Counted from the first letter of the stretch, positions 1-10,800 are shown. The stretch is 64,000 nucleotides of DNA from Stenopsyche tienmushanensis (GCA_008973525.1 WACJ01000106.1:744001-808000); one strand, 5' to 3'. Notes: generated by a model not told the origin, from the letters alone. Numbers and translations: made by a program.

Positions 1-214
1 ATATCAAGAGTCCAAGTGTATACCGTTGGTCATTAAAAATTTTGATGATCGCAATTGAACAAGTGTTCAAACATGCCGTTTCGGTTAATAAGTAATTATG
101 CAATAAGATATGAGATTTTGGCGAAGATGAGGATGGCCATCGTCCAGTGCTTATGCGAGTGATTAATGCTGGATCCAAACAACAAACGCGATCCGATAAA
201 AAACGAACCCGCGT

Positions 215-400
215 GAGGCCGTCTTGGAGCGAATACACAGGGCGAGACGCAGCTTGGGAAGCAGTTACGGCGCATGGCGTTCGATCGCGAAGTGCTCATT
301 CGTCATGTCAGCGATCTGAAAATCAGACCGATTGGATACACAGACCTTGTGGCTACTCTGTCCTTATTTATTCTGGCTTAGTGTAGCATTTTTGCGGGTG
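215..400 (-). repeat. Dispersed repeat family A, copy 1
   Basis: This is a degenerate copy, in reverse orientation, of a repeat seen about eleven times in the window. The recognisable core is the segment 'gctcattcgtcatgtcagcg' followed by a short inverted repeat. In better copies this inverted repeat reads GGTCCG-cttttcggacc. No coding frame is convincing. Family A could be a SINE or a non-autonomous fragment; the sequence does not decide. Confidence 0.6.
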
Positions 401-597
401 GGAGAGGAAGGGCGCCAGTTAAATACTTACCACGGACGCTTCATACTATCGTTACAGCTCTGTTCAAAGGGTTAAATAAAATATTGCTGTTATTCATCAG
501 AATAGATGTCAAGATACTGCCGAAGGAAGCTGTGAAGATGAAAACATTTGGCCAATAAGAAAACGCCTTAAGAATTTTTTTATATAATATATATTAA

Positions 598-699
598 CAC
601 ATTCCCGTCAGGTTATGCCTTTTTAAAGCTCACATATTTAAGAAATCACATGGTTAAAAATATACAGATGCGTTTATAACATTATCCGACGGGAATGTG
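598..699 (+). mobile_element. 102-bp MITE with TTAA duplications (left copy)
   Basis: TTAA occurs at 594-597 and 700-703. The 102 bp between them begin CACATTCCCGTC and end GACGGGAATGTG, a perfect 12-bp terminal inverted repeat that continues with three mismatches to about 19 bp. TTAA target duplication is the mark of piggyBac-type transposition (established), so this is probably a piggyBac-related MITE (inference). Confidence 0.75.
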
Positions 700-1379
700 T
701 TAATATATAGGGCTTTTTAGATGCATATTTTGCATGGATATAAAATGAGCATATTATATTTTTGCATCCTTGGACCCAAACCCAGTTTTTTGTTTTGGTT
801 CTAAGCTTCGAATAACATGATTTTTTTAAATAGGAATCTAATAATAATTGTGCTATACGAGGGTTAACAGTATTTAATCTGTTTTGTTTGCACTGATATG
901 AAGATTCATTGATCAAAAGTAAAAAAATATTTAAAAAATATATAAAATGGTGTCTCCGCTGATTTGAATTTCATTGCGGCCATGATTTTATTGATTAAGA
1001 CCAATAAAATTTTAGAGATTTGATTGAAAGACGCTGCGAGTCTTCGGTAAAAACAGGTTTTCCCATGAGTGAGTACACCACAGATGAAGATGTACCCGCA
1101 AATCCCCAACTTCCTCCGGTACATTGAACCAGAACTAACAATTGCTAGTGCCGTTATCCATCCATCCTCCTTGCGTCAGGATGTTTGAAGATCTAATGTC
1201 AATCATGCATTTTTAATACAATGCGATATTTGTACATCTGCGTATCTTAAAACAATTGACATATAAAACAATATAGCCCATATCAACAATTTAAGAACTT
1301 ATATAGGCACGGTAGGGTAAATAGGCTTAAACATCACGAAAAAAGCGTTAATTAGTCGGAATAAGAGAGAGAATCATTT

Positions 1380-1530
1380 ATATTGTATCCATATCCGTCG
1401 CATACGCTGTAAAGATGCAACGCGCATGCGCCACGCCGTCTCTACTCTGTGTGTGTGTGTCTAAACGTAGCGTAAAGCAACGACTAGACCAGTAGCAAAT
1501 CTATTTTATTATATATGACACAATACTTAT
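1380..1530 (+). repeat. Dispersed repeat family G, copy 1
   Basis: It resembles 3960-4140 and 57680-57800. Shared words include the 'gcctctact..tgtgt' segment and 'cctattttattatatat' followed by 'acaca'. It includes a short (GT)n run near 1450. It lies in the loop of the fold-back element and touches the right arm. Nature unknown. Confidence 0.5.
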
Positions 1531-1638
1531 TAGCATAGAACCCAATAAAAAATCTGGATTTGGGTCCAAGGATGCAAAAATACAATATGCTCATTTTATA
1601 TCCAAGCAAAATATGCATCTAAAAGCACTACAAATTAA

Positions 1639-1740
1639 CACATTCTCGTCGGGTTAGGTTATAAACGCATCTGTATATTTTTAGTCATGTGATTTATTAG
1701 ACATGTGAACTTTAAAAAAGCGTAACCTGACGGGAATGTG
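1639..1740 (-). mobile_element. 102-bp MITE with TTAA duplications (right copy)
   Basis: This is the reverse-oriented sister of 598-699. It has exactly the same length, with TTAA at 1635-1638 and 1741-1744 and matching terminal inverted repeats. One base in the left end differs (cattcTcgtc), so the copies have diverged since duplication. Confidence 0.75.
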
Positions 1741-1827
1741 TTAATTCATATTATATAAGGGTTTTCTTAAGGCGTTTTCTTATTGGCCAAATGTTCTCAT
1801 CTTCACAGCTTCCTTTAGCAGTATCTT

Positions 1828-1952
1828 CCTTTAGCGCTACTATGATATGTATTTGGTACACTGTATGAAATTCTGAAGCCCGTATCTATTATATTTCATA
1901 TCGATATTCCCATTTTTAGAGTCGAGGTGTAGTAAATACATCACCGGTAGGG
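1828..1952 (-). mobile_element. TTAA MITE-like family D, copy 1
   Basis: Read on the - strand, it starts after TTAA (1953-1956) with CCCTACCGGTGATGTATTTACTACAC. It ends with the inverted form 'gtgtaccaaatacatatcat'. The same ends occur at 4551, 11977, 38421 and 47985. Probably a piggyBac-like MITE family; the outer end here abuts the fold-back arm and is not clean. Confidence 0.5.
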
Positions 1953-1957
1953 TTAAT

Positions 1958-3480
1958 ATAACAATTTGAAAAATACGTTTACTAATCCCGGGATTCATGA
2001 GCACTTAAAACTGCTCGGCTATATTTTCGCTTTAGCTCATAGATTGAAACAAAATGATCGTTATTATTTTGAATGATTCATACGGTGTACCCACGGCTAT
2101 TCTTTTTTCAATGATTGTTGCATGCGAGTGGAATGAAATTAATTCATCTTGCTGCCTTAATTAACAATAACACTTCTTCGAGCGACGTTCCCCAAGTCGA
2201 GAAGCCAACGAGCGTGTGAAAAGTGGTATAAACGGAGGTCCTTCACATTGAAAGCCACCAACTTGCCACAGCGGAGGTGGACGATTAAAATTATTACCCA
2301 CTCATGTTTGTTTTTAGAGGAGAAAAATTGTTGAATTATAACAATCTTAGATCTGCCGGAAAGATGTAAGATACGCGCCTCGAAATTACCTAGACCGTGA
2401 CTTCTTCAGAAACGGTTTTTGCCATCATCACAATTCCCGGCGAACGCAACATCGCTTAGGCTGCCATCTATCGGCAAACGGCCGAAATCAAATAGCAATT
2501 AAAACAAAATGGCGGATTTGAAGGATGAAAATAATCAGAATTTAGCATGCAAATATGCAGATTTACTGCATTGGTCTGTTGATAAAATGATGGCGATTTG
2601 CTATAGACCACCCTGTTAGTTGTATAGCAATGATGGTGCATTCACCTCCAAGTTAAGAGCACAGTAAGCGCCACGCTGTGTGAACATCCAATACAGAAAA
2701 ATAATGATGAAATAGTCCCTCACGTGTTGACTATCATTGAATAGTTATGAGATCGAAACAGGGAGTACCTTGGTTGCGCAATCAAGCCATATTATAAATC
2801 ATCGATGGACAAATCATTAAAAACTTGAAGGACAATGTCTCTGATAATAAGCATGATGATGAATTTAAGTCTGGGAACTCTGGGAATGTTGGATCAAACG
2901 TGTGACATTTTGGAGATTTGCTGTCGAATATTACACGCTTAAGAAATAAAGTACACTGATAGCCTTGGTCGTGGAAAGACACATTCTTCCCGTCGTTCCC
3001 CATGTAGTATCGCAACTGGGATCCCTCTCCGAGGAAATAAATCTTATTTCAGATTATCTTCGCGTGTCAAATCCATCATTTGGATCTGAATTTTGGATTT
3101 AAATTTAAAATCTAATATATAACTGCATCAAATTGATTTCTTGTTTAAAATGTGCCGTCGTTTCACCATTTGATCCTTTGAATTGCCAGCGATAAATTGA
3201 TGAAGGACGTCCAGTAAATTGCTTATTAACAGGACATTAATTTACATCGTTCTTAATGTGTCGACTACAAATCAAGAGCATTTAAGTTCTTCATGATTGA
3301 GCAGTTGCTAATTTAAATTCTTCTATATTATTTTTAAAATAGTTTTTGGTTGCGTTGCGTATTTAAAGATGCTTTAGAATGCAAACATGTACTATCATAT
3401 AGTACTGGGAATTTTTGGAGCCTCATAGTTTTTATCATTTCAGATTACCGAATATGTTGTAAATAGAATCGGTTAGATCT
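1958..3480. other. Stretch with no recognised gene or repeat
   Basis: No open frame with recognisable homology appears on either strand, apart from the 36-codon frame listed separately at 2509-2619. I see no repeat shared with the rest of the window. It may be unique intergenic or intronic DNA. Confidence 0.4.
2509..2619 (+). CDS. Possible 36-residue ORF or first exon
   Basis: An ATG at 2509 sits in a strong insect-like initiation context (aaaacaaaATGGCGG). It opens a 36-codon frame with a normal-looking, polar, animal-like composition (starts MADLKDENNQ, ends RPPC) and stops at TAG 2617-2619. I recognise no family and see no clear donor site, so it could be a short peptide, the start of an exon, or chance. 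It lies just 3' of the word GCTGCCATCTATCGGC, which resembles the reverse complement of a CTCF-like core. That resemblance is weak. Confidence 0.2.
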   Translation: MADLKDENNQNLACKYADLLHWSVDKMMAICYRPPC

Positions 3481-3544
3481 CGATTAATTGCATCATCCTT
3501 CCAAGGATTCTGATCCACCAGTATCCCTCATTATTGCTTTCAAG

Positions 3545-3700
3545 GTTGTGTTTGTAACGTTGAGATCTGGCTGCAGGAAGGACGACCTCCCGCAGCCAAG
3601 GCTAACCGACTACTCCCCCGACTCCCGCCTCCTGCGCGTCACTAGCCAGCCGACAACGGTGCACACGCAAAAAGCAATCCGTCGGTATGCAGGTACAATA
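3545..3700 (-). repeat. Dispersed repeat family B, copy 1
   Basis: In reverse orientation it matches 35060-35260, 44690-44825 and 55960-56045. The shared 3' block reads 'gttagccttggctgcggga', then a GGACGTCC palindrome and 'gcagccagatctc'. It is GC-rich against an AT-rich background. The size and dispersed copies suggest a SINE or a LINE fragment; no tRNA promoter boxes are clear. Confidence 0.6.
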
Positions 3701-3714
3701 ATTCCGTAGGGCCA

Positions 3715-3905
3715 TCAGAGAGCTATCGCTTAAACATTGGGTTGGCCCAGATTGTAAAATTTAAGCAACCCACCCGATCAGTCTTCTGCAGACAACTTTG
3801 TTTCATAATGAGGCGTTCATTCGTCATATCAACGATCTGAAAAGCGGACCGATTGAACATACCTCTTTTAGAGGTTTTTGATTACGTCAGATCGGGTACT
3901 TTTGG
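3715..3905 (-). repeat. Dispersed repeat family A, copy 2
   Basis: Reverse-oriented copy. It includes 'agctatcgcttaaacattgggttggccca', the 'aagcaacccacccgatcaa' block and the 'cgttcattcgtcatat' core. These blocks occur in the same order at 54120-54345. Confidence 0.65.
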
Positions 3906-3959
3906 AAATATCTTTGTATATTATTTCAAACTATTGCATTTTTAATAGTAATAATTACA

Positions 3960-4140
3960 TTTTCTTGATACTTGCCACGGATGCTTCATATCCTTGTTAC
4001 GGCTCTGCGTCGGATACATCATAAAGACGCTACGCGTCGCCTCTACTATGTGTTTTGAATATGCGTAGCACAAAACAACCACTACATCAGCAGCAAGCCT
4101 ATTTTATTATATATTACACAATACATAACGCAATATTTTA
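3960..4140 (+). repeat. Dispersed repeat family G, copy 2
   Basis: Best-preserved family G copy: 'acgctacgcgtcgcctctac' followed by the 'cctattttattatatatta' block. Its 5' part ('cttgccacggatgcttcata') is also found at 430-470, in front of family A copy 1. Families A and G may therefore be pieces of one larger element. Confidence 0.5.
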
Positions 4141-4442
4141 TAGCTAACATTGTTTGAGGGAAATTCCTTCAACAAGTCTTCCTATCAAATTTTTAGACTG
4201 TCTTTGGAATTACACCTACTTCTATCACCATGTTTAAAGCATTTATTACAGGACATATTCAAAGTAAATTTGCTCTTTTAAAGACCAACTATTGTTAGTT
4301 TTCCAATTTCTATTGATCATTCGTTTCAGATCATTTTTACAATAATAATATGCTTGAAATTGTTGTATAAAAGTCTTAATACACATGCAGTTGAAGGCTA
4401 CTAAATCGAGACATTCTCGCCGAAGTCTGGACGCTTGGACAC

Positions 4443-4860
4443 AGTGGCGTAACTACTAATTGGTGAGCTTAGGCGACGCCTAGGGGCAGTAACTGTCTAA
4501 TCTATGTATACACATTTACAGTACATATGCTTTTCAAATTGTTATATTAACCTTTACCTACCGGTGATGTATTTACTACACATCGACTCTAATAATGGGA
4601 ATATCAATATGAAATATAATAGATACGGGCTTCAGATTTTTTGTATTCCTCCGTAATATAATAACGAATCGCATCAAAGTATTATAGTATGTAAGTATTC
4701 ATCTGCAGCGACTGAAATAAATCATTTGTTGGGAAATCGGGAATTTTGCGAGTTTTTAAATATCTGATGAAGATATTTCCGACGAATGTGGAGGCTGAGC
4801 GTTTATTTTCAGCAGCAGGTTGCCTGGTATTTTACATTGACTGAATGAATATCGTCTATG
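4443..4860 (+). mobile_element. Decayed hAT transposon with C-terminal dimerisation motif
   Basis: At about 4775-4830 the + strand reads FPTNVEAERLFSAAG, which fits the hATC dimerisation domain of hAT transposases (family signature ERLFS.AG). Just upstream, about 4698-4765 gives a compatible frame (SAATEINHLLGNREF) after a small frame change. CAGTGGCGTAACTA at 4443 resembles hAT terminal repeats, and a second hAT-like end (CAGTGGTCGTCAGGC) begins near 4867. The body of the transposase, including the catalytic region, is missing. A family D segment (4551-4770) overlaps it and recurs at 38421-38640. Confidence 0.6.
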
Positions 4861-4869
4861 TATAGCAGT

Positions 4870-5780
4870 GGTCGTCAGGCTGGTCCCTACCGCCCACTAG
4901 TGGCTTTCGTTTGAGCTTTCGTGGTGGTCGATAGGCGGTTTGTCATCTTCTTACATCAATGAAAGATGATGGGGGATTTGAAAGTGCTGTCGGTCCAAAG
5001 TCTGATGCTTGGACGCGCTGGAAATAACATCTCTATCTCTTGGTTTACTATCTCCTGAATAATGATGTTGTATCATTTGACAATTGAAGCAAGAACAGAT
5101 AAAAAATGACACACGTCCGAAGTTCGGTTAGCAGCCGTGTGTCCATGTTGAGTTGCGCAACCAGCTCTCGACTCTTCATTACGAAACCCTCCCAAGAGTG
5201 ATTACGTTCGAAATGATCAATCAAATCTGGAATAGGATCCCATGGAACGATCATCGAAACCGATGCTATTCTTCATTTATTAATATTTGTACGTGCCCGG
5301 CGCATCCCACGAGCTCGCCCAAATATTATGGGATAATTGGCCGACTCTAATAATGATTGATTCTCTTCGGCCGGATGGAGGCTCTGTTCTACAAATGTCA
5401 TATGGACGTCTTTCTACGTTTGTCGGCCTAATTGAGGAGTGCCGAAAATGCGTACGGACACGCATTTTCCCCCGGGATCGATTGATCTTTGTTCCGAGGG
5501 AACGCAATATGTCTTCCCGAAGAATGAATCATTCGTCACAATGTCATCATCTCAATTACTAATAAAAGAAAACGATAAATGGTTTACGCGCTCGGACGTT
5601 CTTATCGAGCGTCTGCCATAAGGACCTACTCTATCTAATTTATATATTTTTGCGATTAAAAAAATAAGCAGCGATTCAGTTCTAAACATTTAAATCGGTT
5701 TTGTTCCGCAAATAATAAATGTTTTTTAGTTTTTGATTCGGCTCAGGCTGATTCATTTTTAAAATTTTAAAATTTTGCGG
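4870..5780. other. Stretch with no recognised gene
   Basis: Overlapping frames of 60-91 codons on both strands at 5050-5620 come from a CG-richer patch. None shows a known domain or consistent splice signals. The beginning (4867-4960) is hAT-end-like. Confidence 0.35.
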
Positions 5781-5788
5781 GTCAACTA

Positions 5789-6144
5789 CACTCAAAACTC
5801 TTTTTGTGCGATTTTTTTAAAGCAATTATGACAAAATAAGGCCAAAAAATGACAAAAAACAGTCGCCATTTTGTTTTAAACTAGGGACTATAGTGACATC
5901 TTACTAATTATGAATTACATAAATACATTAAATACCAAAAATGTTATTTTTTAATTGCTTCAATGTTTTCCTATTTTTTTATTAACTTTTTTTATGCGAT
6001 TTTGGATATATTTTATACAGCCGTTTCAAAGTTATGCGATTTTTTAAATTCATGCAATGCATCTTCACTTTTTCTATACAAGTCATAGCTTTTTTTGTGC
6101 GATTTTCCGCGAAACGCATCTACCGCACAAAAAAGGTTTAAATG
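5789..6144 (+). mobile_element. 356-bp MITE with TA duplications (TGTGCG type), copy 1
   Basis: TA at 5787-5788 and 6145-6146 flank ends that are inverted versions of each other: CACTCAAAACTCTTTTTGTGCG on the left, and its near complement ending CGCACAAAAAAGGTTTAAATG on the right. TA duplication and CACT-type ends indicate a Tc1/mariner-superfamily MITE (inference from established signatures). Internally the words 'tgcgattttggata' and 'tcaaagttatgcg' match the copy at 63416-63800. Confidence 0.75.
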
Positions 6145-6734
6145 TATGTTCACGCTTGTGATCGCGGCGTGGTCCATAGACTATGGTCCCGACTAACGAA
6201 TTAGCTGTAATGAACGACGAAACATGTTTATAGGATATTATTCATTCAATGATAGAGGTCGAAACAAGGCAGATGTCGCAGGAGATCTGAATTGGAATCT
6301 AGAATCTGAATTGGACACAAAAACCAATAGAACATTCCTCCAATGCACCTTTTAAATAATAATATTATTATAATGTATATTTTAAAATAAGTCTTCAAAA
6401 AATGCTGTACATCGCATATTGATTGAAAATTTGGACATGACAAAGCTGTGCGCAAGATGGGCACCGTGTTTTCTCACGATAAAACAAAAATAGTGTTGTA
6501 ATGATGTTTCAATCGAGTATTTGGTGATGTTTCATAGTAATAAGGTCGACTTTTTACATCAATTCGGGATGAAATATGGGTACATCCGAGACAAAGAAAC
6601 ATGGGGATCCTGTTTATGCATCCGCTCTACAAAAGTGCACAGCGTGGTGCAAAATTTGAATTTAATATCCATGTCCGCAAGGACACCCTCATTCTCAATT
6701 TCGAATAGCCATTTAAGATCTAAGCTCGGGGGAG

Positions 6735-6965
6735 AAACTAGCTAGATTTTGTACAGATCATAGAAGACTCTGGGTACGCATTTATCTCAGAAAATGGCGC
6801 AAAAAGCGCCAAAAGAAGACGGAGTGACCACAACAAGGTTTGTGTATTCAACCGGTCCACTTTTCGGATCGCTGACATGACGAATACTCGAAAATATCGT
6901 TGTCTTTATTTTATTGCGGGCTTATGCCGGTTGGGTTGGCTCAATGTTTAAGCGATAACGATAAA
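6735..6965 (+). repeat. Dispersed repeat family A, copy 3
   Basis: Long + copy running from 'gtacagatcatagaagac' through 'gccaaaagaagacggagtgaccac', the hairpin segment 'ccggtccacttttcggatcg' and 'ctgacatgacgaat' to 'caatgtttaagcgataacg'. The hairpin has mismatches here. Confidence 0.65.
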
Positions 6966-7425
6966 AAGAGGGATTAGACAACTTAGTATGTATTATGAAA
7001 AACGGAGAGAGTCAATCAGTGTTGATTCATGTAAAGTAAAATGGTCAAGTAAAATAAAAACAAAATTAAAAAATAGTGAGCGATCGAAGAAAGGTTTGTG
7101 TTTTTGCCAATATTTTTTTGTAGTTTTTTGTTCATTAAATAAACACTATTGAATATTTTTGGATAATTTTTGGGTAGTCTATACAATGAAGACGTTTATT
7201 ATATAAGTGCCTGCAAAATTTCATAAATAATACTCATTTAGGGCGTGTAGGAGCACTTCCGTAAACTTAGAAAAAATCACAAGATTCAAAACACATCTAA
7301 ACAAAAATAAATTATGTTAGATATATACATATATTTTTTAATTAAAATTAGTCCAGTCTCGCTCGCTACTTCATTTGGTGTGAGCCACCTATGGAGATCG
7401 TATAATGTTCCGGGATGCATTTCTC
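6966..7425. other. AT-rich stretch beside family A copies
   Basis: No gene is seen. The words 'gagtcaatcagtgttgattcatgtaaagta' at about 7008 recur beside family A copy 7 at about 31910. At least the first part therefore belongs to an extended form of that repeat. Confidence 0.4.
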
Positions 7426-7429
7426 CCCA

Positions 7430-7545
7430 TAACTTATGCCTTAAATACTCTGAAAGACGAGGGAGTGGCCACAAGGTTTTTGTGTCCAACCGGTCCGCTT
7501 TTCAGACCACTGACGCATCGAATAAGCGCCTCTAAATCGGACGCC
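7430..7545 (+). repeat. Dispersed repeat family A, copy 4
   Basis: It contains 'gggagtggccacaag', 'gtccaaccggtccgctttt', 'cagaccactgacg' and 'cgcctc'. It is truncated at both ends compared with copy 3. Confidence 0.65.
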
Positions 7546-9050
7546 ATGGCCGGACTTTGATCTTAGATGCATTTTTAACGTGGAAATAATTCAGCATTTA
7601 AATGCAAACCCTAAGAACTGTCTATGGCAGCATAATGATATTGTTGATGGATGCTGGTAATCTCATCATAGGTGGTCGCTCGTATTTTCATTAAAAATTG
7701 ATAGGCAAAACATTTTTTTGTTTCGCACGCATTGAATGGTCTCAAAGGAGTTCATTTGACGCCAGTTCATCAAAAGCTGTTATTATGCATGTCTGCGCCC
7801 GTTTGTGGCAAATCGAAATTAGAGCCATATCGATCATGATCAAAACCATGATTAATACGGGAGGCGGTCGCTTACGGTCTGCAAATAAATGTAAAATTAC
7901 ACATAACGACGTTCTATAAAAATTAATAACGCGAATGATGGATGATTGATGGCGGGGTCATTAATATCGAAAATTAGTCGGGAAAAAAAACCGATTCGAT
8001 TTAGACTTCGGCGAGTTTATTAATCACACAAACGAGGCTTAATCGATCCGCGTCGATTTTAAAATTTTGAAATGTGAATATGTTTTGAAGCGCGTTTAGG
8101 CCATTATGGCGTTACGGCGCGACGAATTGATGTCATCTCATGGGCTGTCCTGCGACGAATACCACTTGATGTCCATTCCTTGTGGTATTCGCTCTCGGAA
8201 ACAAGTAAATCGTGTCGATCCTGAAATCGAGACATCCTTGATCCTACAAACATGCGATCTATAGTGAACATGTGGAGCGCTTTCGAATAGATTCGCAATA
8301 GACTCTGTGATCGAAATGGTGTCCTGCAGGAGGTTTTGCCCTATAAAGCCTTGGAGTGCGGTCTGCGCAGGAGCTGCTGTTATCCTCGGGGCATTCGTCC
8401 TGCTCGTCGTACATCGGAACGTCGACGCTGCGAGGACCCGAAGATCGACGATACCACTTCATTCCTCGGACTACAATCCATCGCCGTATGCTTTCACAGC
8501 ACAAAAGTATTCCTTCAACATATTTTATTATCATACATATTTATATAACACGCAGATTTTGATTTTTTGGCATTAATTCTTTGTTACGAGAGCACTATAA
8601 ACATCGATAGGTCGTCGATCCAAGATGTTTCGTTTGACCGATAAAAAATGTTGTTCTTTAAACAGAAATGACCTTATGACACTACAATGTTAAAAATCGA
8701 TTGCTGCCTCTTTTTACTATTTATTAATAAAGCAAATAATAATCAGTGTTCTTCAAATTCATACATACAAATGGAACGATAGACACAATGACGTAGAATT
8801 ATTATCAAGCATCGATGCTAAAATATGTACATACAAGATGTATCCCATAAGTCATGAAATATATATTTTAAAGCAAAAATTATCGACAACCGGGTAATCC
8901 CTTTTCCTCAATCTTCCAAGAATATCCACGCAATAGGCAGCATTATTTCATCAACATTGTTTTCACTTTTTGGATTTGCTCATCCCGGCCTTTTTCGGTT
9001 TGAGGTTGAAGTTGGCCTCGAAACAAGGGGGCACTAAATCAGTTATCCTG
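7546..9050. other. Stretch with no recognised gene
   Basis: Open frames of 64-91 codons on both strands at 8100-8540 overlap each other in a CG-rich patch and show no known domain. The segment at about 8850-8875 ('acaagatgtatcccataagt') is the reverse complement of 40214-40240 and matches 9147-9165 partly, so a repeat end is probably present. Confidence 0.35.
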
Positions 9051-9090
9051 ATTATACACATACTGAATTTTGGTGCACTGTAAAGCTAAG

Positions 9091-9103
9091 CCCCCCCCCC
9101 CCC
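9091..9103. repeat. Homopolymer C13
   Basis: Thirteen consecutive C bases. Simple repeat; length may be unreliable in an assembly. Confidence 0.9.
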
Positions 9104-9479
9104 ACGTCACCCAATCGATTAGAATACGTTGCAATCATAAAATATGTTTCATGACTTTTGGTATACAGGTCTTTCAAAAAATAATAAATCGCGTTCGTTA
9201 TGTTGTACAGCACGAGAAAACCATGCCCTAAAATCGCTCGTGCAGAATGTCCATCGTGGCATACGCTGTGCAGCACGTAGCGTCCTCCTGTTAAAAGCAC
9301 GTGTCGTCGGTATCCATATTATTATTATTCAAGTCTCTCATTCAGGGGCAGGCATGTTTGTACAGGCCGGGCGCCCATCGACGACTGATTGTGGTTTGCA
9401 GATTGTGTGGATGATCTTTTTGGAGTTGGGATTGGATCCCCTTACTCCTTGGTCTGATTGACTTTGCTGTAATGATTTT

Positions 9480-9940
9480 TTGTCGTTGGGACCGTTAGTG
9501 ATTTTTTTTCGTCCAATTTTTTTGACTTTTGTTCGTGTTTTTTTTGTCCATATTTTTTTTTGACTTTTTGTCTATATTTTTTTGGCAGTTGAGAATTGTG
9601 TCCAAATTTTTTGACATTTGTTTGTTTTATTGTCTATATTTTTTGACAGTTGAGAGTTTTTGCATCCAGATTTTTTGACTTTTGTTTGTGTTTTTTGTCC
9701 ATATTTTTTGAATTTTTGTCTATATTTTTTGAATTTTTGTCTATATTTTTTGAATTTTTGTCTATATTTTTTGAATTTTTGTCTATATTTTTTGAATTTT
9801 TGTCTATATTTTTTGAATTTTTGTCTATATTTTTTTACAGTTGGGAGTTGCTTGTGTCCAAATTTTTTGAATTTTGTTTGTGTTTTTTTTTTGTCTATAG
9901 TTTTTAACAGTTGAGAGTGTCCAATATTTTTGGATTTTTG
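9480..9940 (-). repeat. T-rich 3' tail of a Jockey fragment
   Basis: About 460 bp on the + strand made of poly-T runs spaced by 'gacttttgtttgtg', 'gtctata' and 'gacagttgagag'. Read on the - strand it lies directly 3' of the Jockey reverse transcriptase C-terminus at 9940-10210. It is therefore probably that element's A-rich 3' region, expanded by slippage. The 85-codon frames across it are a by-product of the repeat. Confidence 0.55.
9691..9834. repeat. 21-bp minisatellite, about seven units
   Basis: The unit is ttttttgaatttttgtctata (21 bp). It is repeated nearly perfectly about seven times, with the first unit a 'gtccata' variant. Because 21 is divisible by three it keeps frames open and gives a false FLSIFFE protein repeat. 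Confidence 0.95.
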
Positions 9941-10210
9941 ATTGTGTTGCCCTTGAGTGGTGTTTGTGTAGTCTTTTTTGTGGGTTTGGGTATGATTTTG
10001 AACGTTGCTGGGGTGTTGTTATTGTGTCTTGTAAAGTAGTCGGTGGTTAGTTTTTTGATCTGTTCGTATAGGGTGTTTAGGTTTAGATCCTTATGAAGTG
10101 TTGTGTTGGAGACGTATTAGGGTGCGTTTGTGATTTGTCTAAGAAATTTGTTTTCTTGTGTTTGGATTTTATTGAATATGTGTGGTGATGCGGTGGCTGT
10201 TATTCTCCAA
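9940..10210 (-). mobile_element. Jockey-clade LINE, C-terminal RT fragment
   Basis: The - strand reads KIQTQENKFLRQITNAPYYV, then a segment beginning SNTTLHKDLNLNTLYEQI and running to DYFTR. This is the post-RT C-terminal region of Jockey-clade ORF2, and the element at 47210-47330 has the same motif order (RFQSKVLR, NIPWYVTN). An in-frame stop (TAA at the position before YV) and loss of the rest show that it is dead. Confidence 0.7.
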
Positions 10211-10239
10211 GTGGGAATATTTATATACTCTAATATTGC

Positions 10240-10800
10240 TTCTCTTCTTTCTTCCTCCGCCTCCGGCGCTCGCGCCGCTGCCTTAACACCATGGTTAAAA
10301 ACTACAGTAGTGTGGGATTCCTACCCACTAAAACCCCCAACCTTTTTTCTCCGCCTACCTGGGAATCCGCTTCCGCATTGTTTCAAAATGGTGGATTTAT
10401 TTTTCTACGAACCGGTGTTCACTCTTCTAGTTCGTTCTACTTTTTCTTTTTCTCCAAGTAAATACCGAAGCACCCGTGTATCGCCAGCATCTGGGTCAGG
10501 TGATAAGTGGGCTTTCCATGTTTACATAAGATCCAATTTTGTATCGTTGGGATCAATTGGTATGTCCACCTTCCCTTGATGCCGGTGTCCCAGCGATCCT
10601 GTCATTACTAGATTGAATCTTCCCGGGCTTCCTTCCTCAATGCAGCACAGGGTAAGCTGCATACCCAACTCATGTTAGCTGAGCAGCGTTTGATGAGCAA
10701 TCCGACGAGGCTCCTTTACTCCACATCATTACCCTTGGGATTCGACCGTTGTCCACGATCATAGTGTTGCCCTCCCCTCCCCCCTGAGGTTTTATGGGTG
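10240..10800 (-). repeat. Dispersed repeat family C, copy 1 (divergent)
   Basis: The segment 10640-10760 ('cagcacagggtaagctgc', 'acccaactcatgttagctga', 'catcattaccc..gggattc') matches 36390-36530 and the reverse of 60290-60380. The CG-rich portion near 10250-10400 is less clearly shared. It separates the Jockey fragment from the reverse transcriptase fragment. An open + frame of 149 codons runs through it without homology. Confidence 0.45.

Larger units (their letters stand above)
511..1827. mobile_element. Fold-back element with ~295 bp inverted arms
   Basis: Bases 511-806 and 1533-1827 are inverted copies of each other at roughly 85-90% identity by eye. They enclose about 725 bp of unrelated DNA that includes a family G repeat. 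The same 102-bp TTAA-flanked MITE sits inside each arm. This is a long-inverted-repeat (fold-back) arrangement, made either by a fold-back transposon or by inverted duplication of a MITE-bearing segment. No transposase frame is visible in the loop. Confidence 0.75.

Noticed and set aside
5287..5562. 91-codon + frame with overlapping frames on the other strand
   Set aside because: All six frames are fairly open because the patch is CG-rich. No conserved motif is present.
8259..8534. 91-codon - frame and three overlapping + frames
   Set aside because: Mutually overlapping open frames without a domain; no start or splice context favours any of them.
9691..9834. Possible CRISPR-like direct repeat array
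   Set aside because: The units are contiguous, with no unique spacers, and the genome is eukaryotic.
9650..9914. Two overlapping 84-85 codon + frames with a FLSIFFE/YFLNFCL repeat
   Set aside because: The repeat is 21 bp long, so it keeps several frames open. It is a minisatellite in the tail of a Jockey remnant, not a protein.
10130..10579. 149-codon + frame
   Set aside because: It crosses the boundary between a Jockey RT remnant (whose coding strand is -) and a family C repeat. It has no domain and no splice support.
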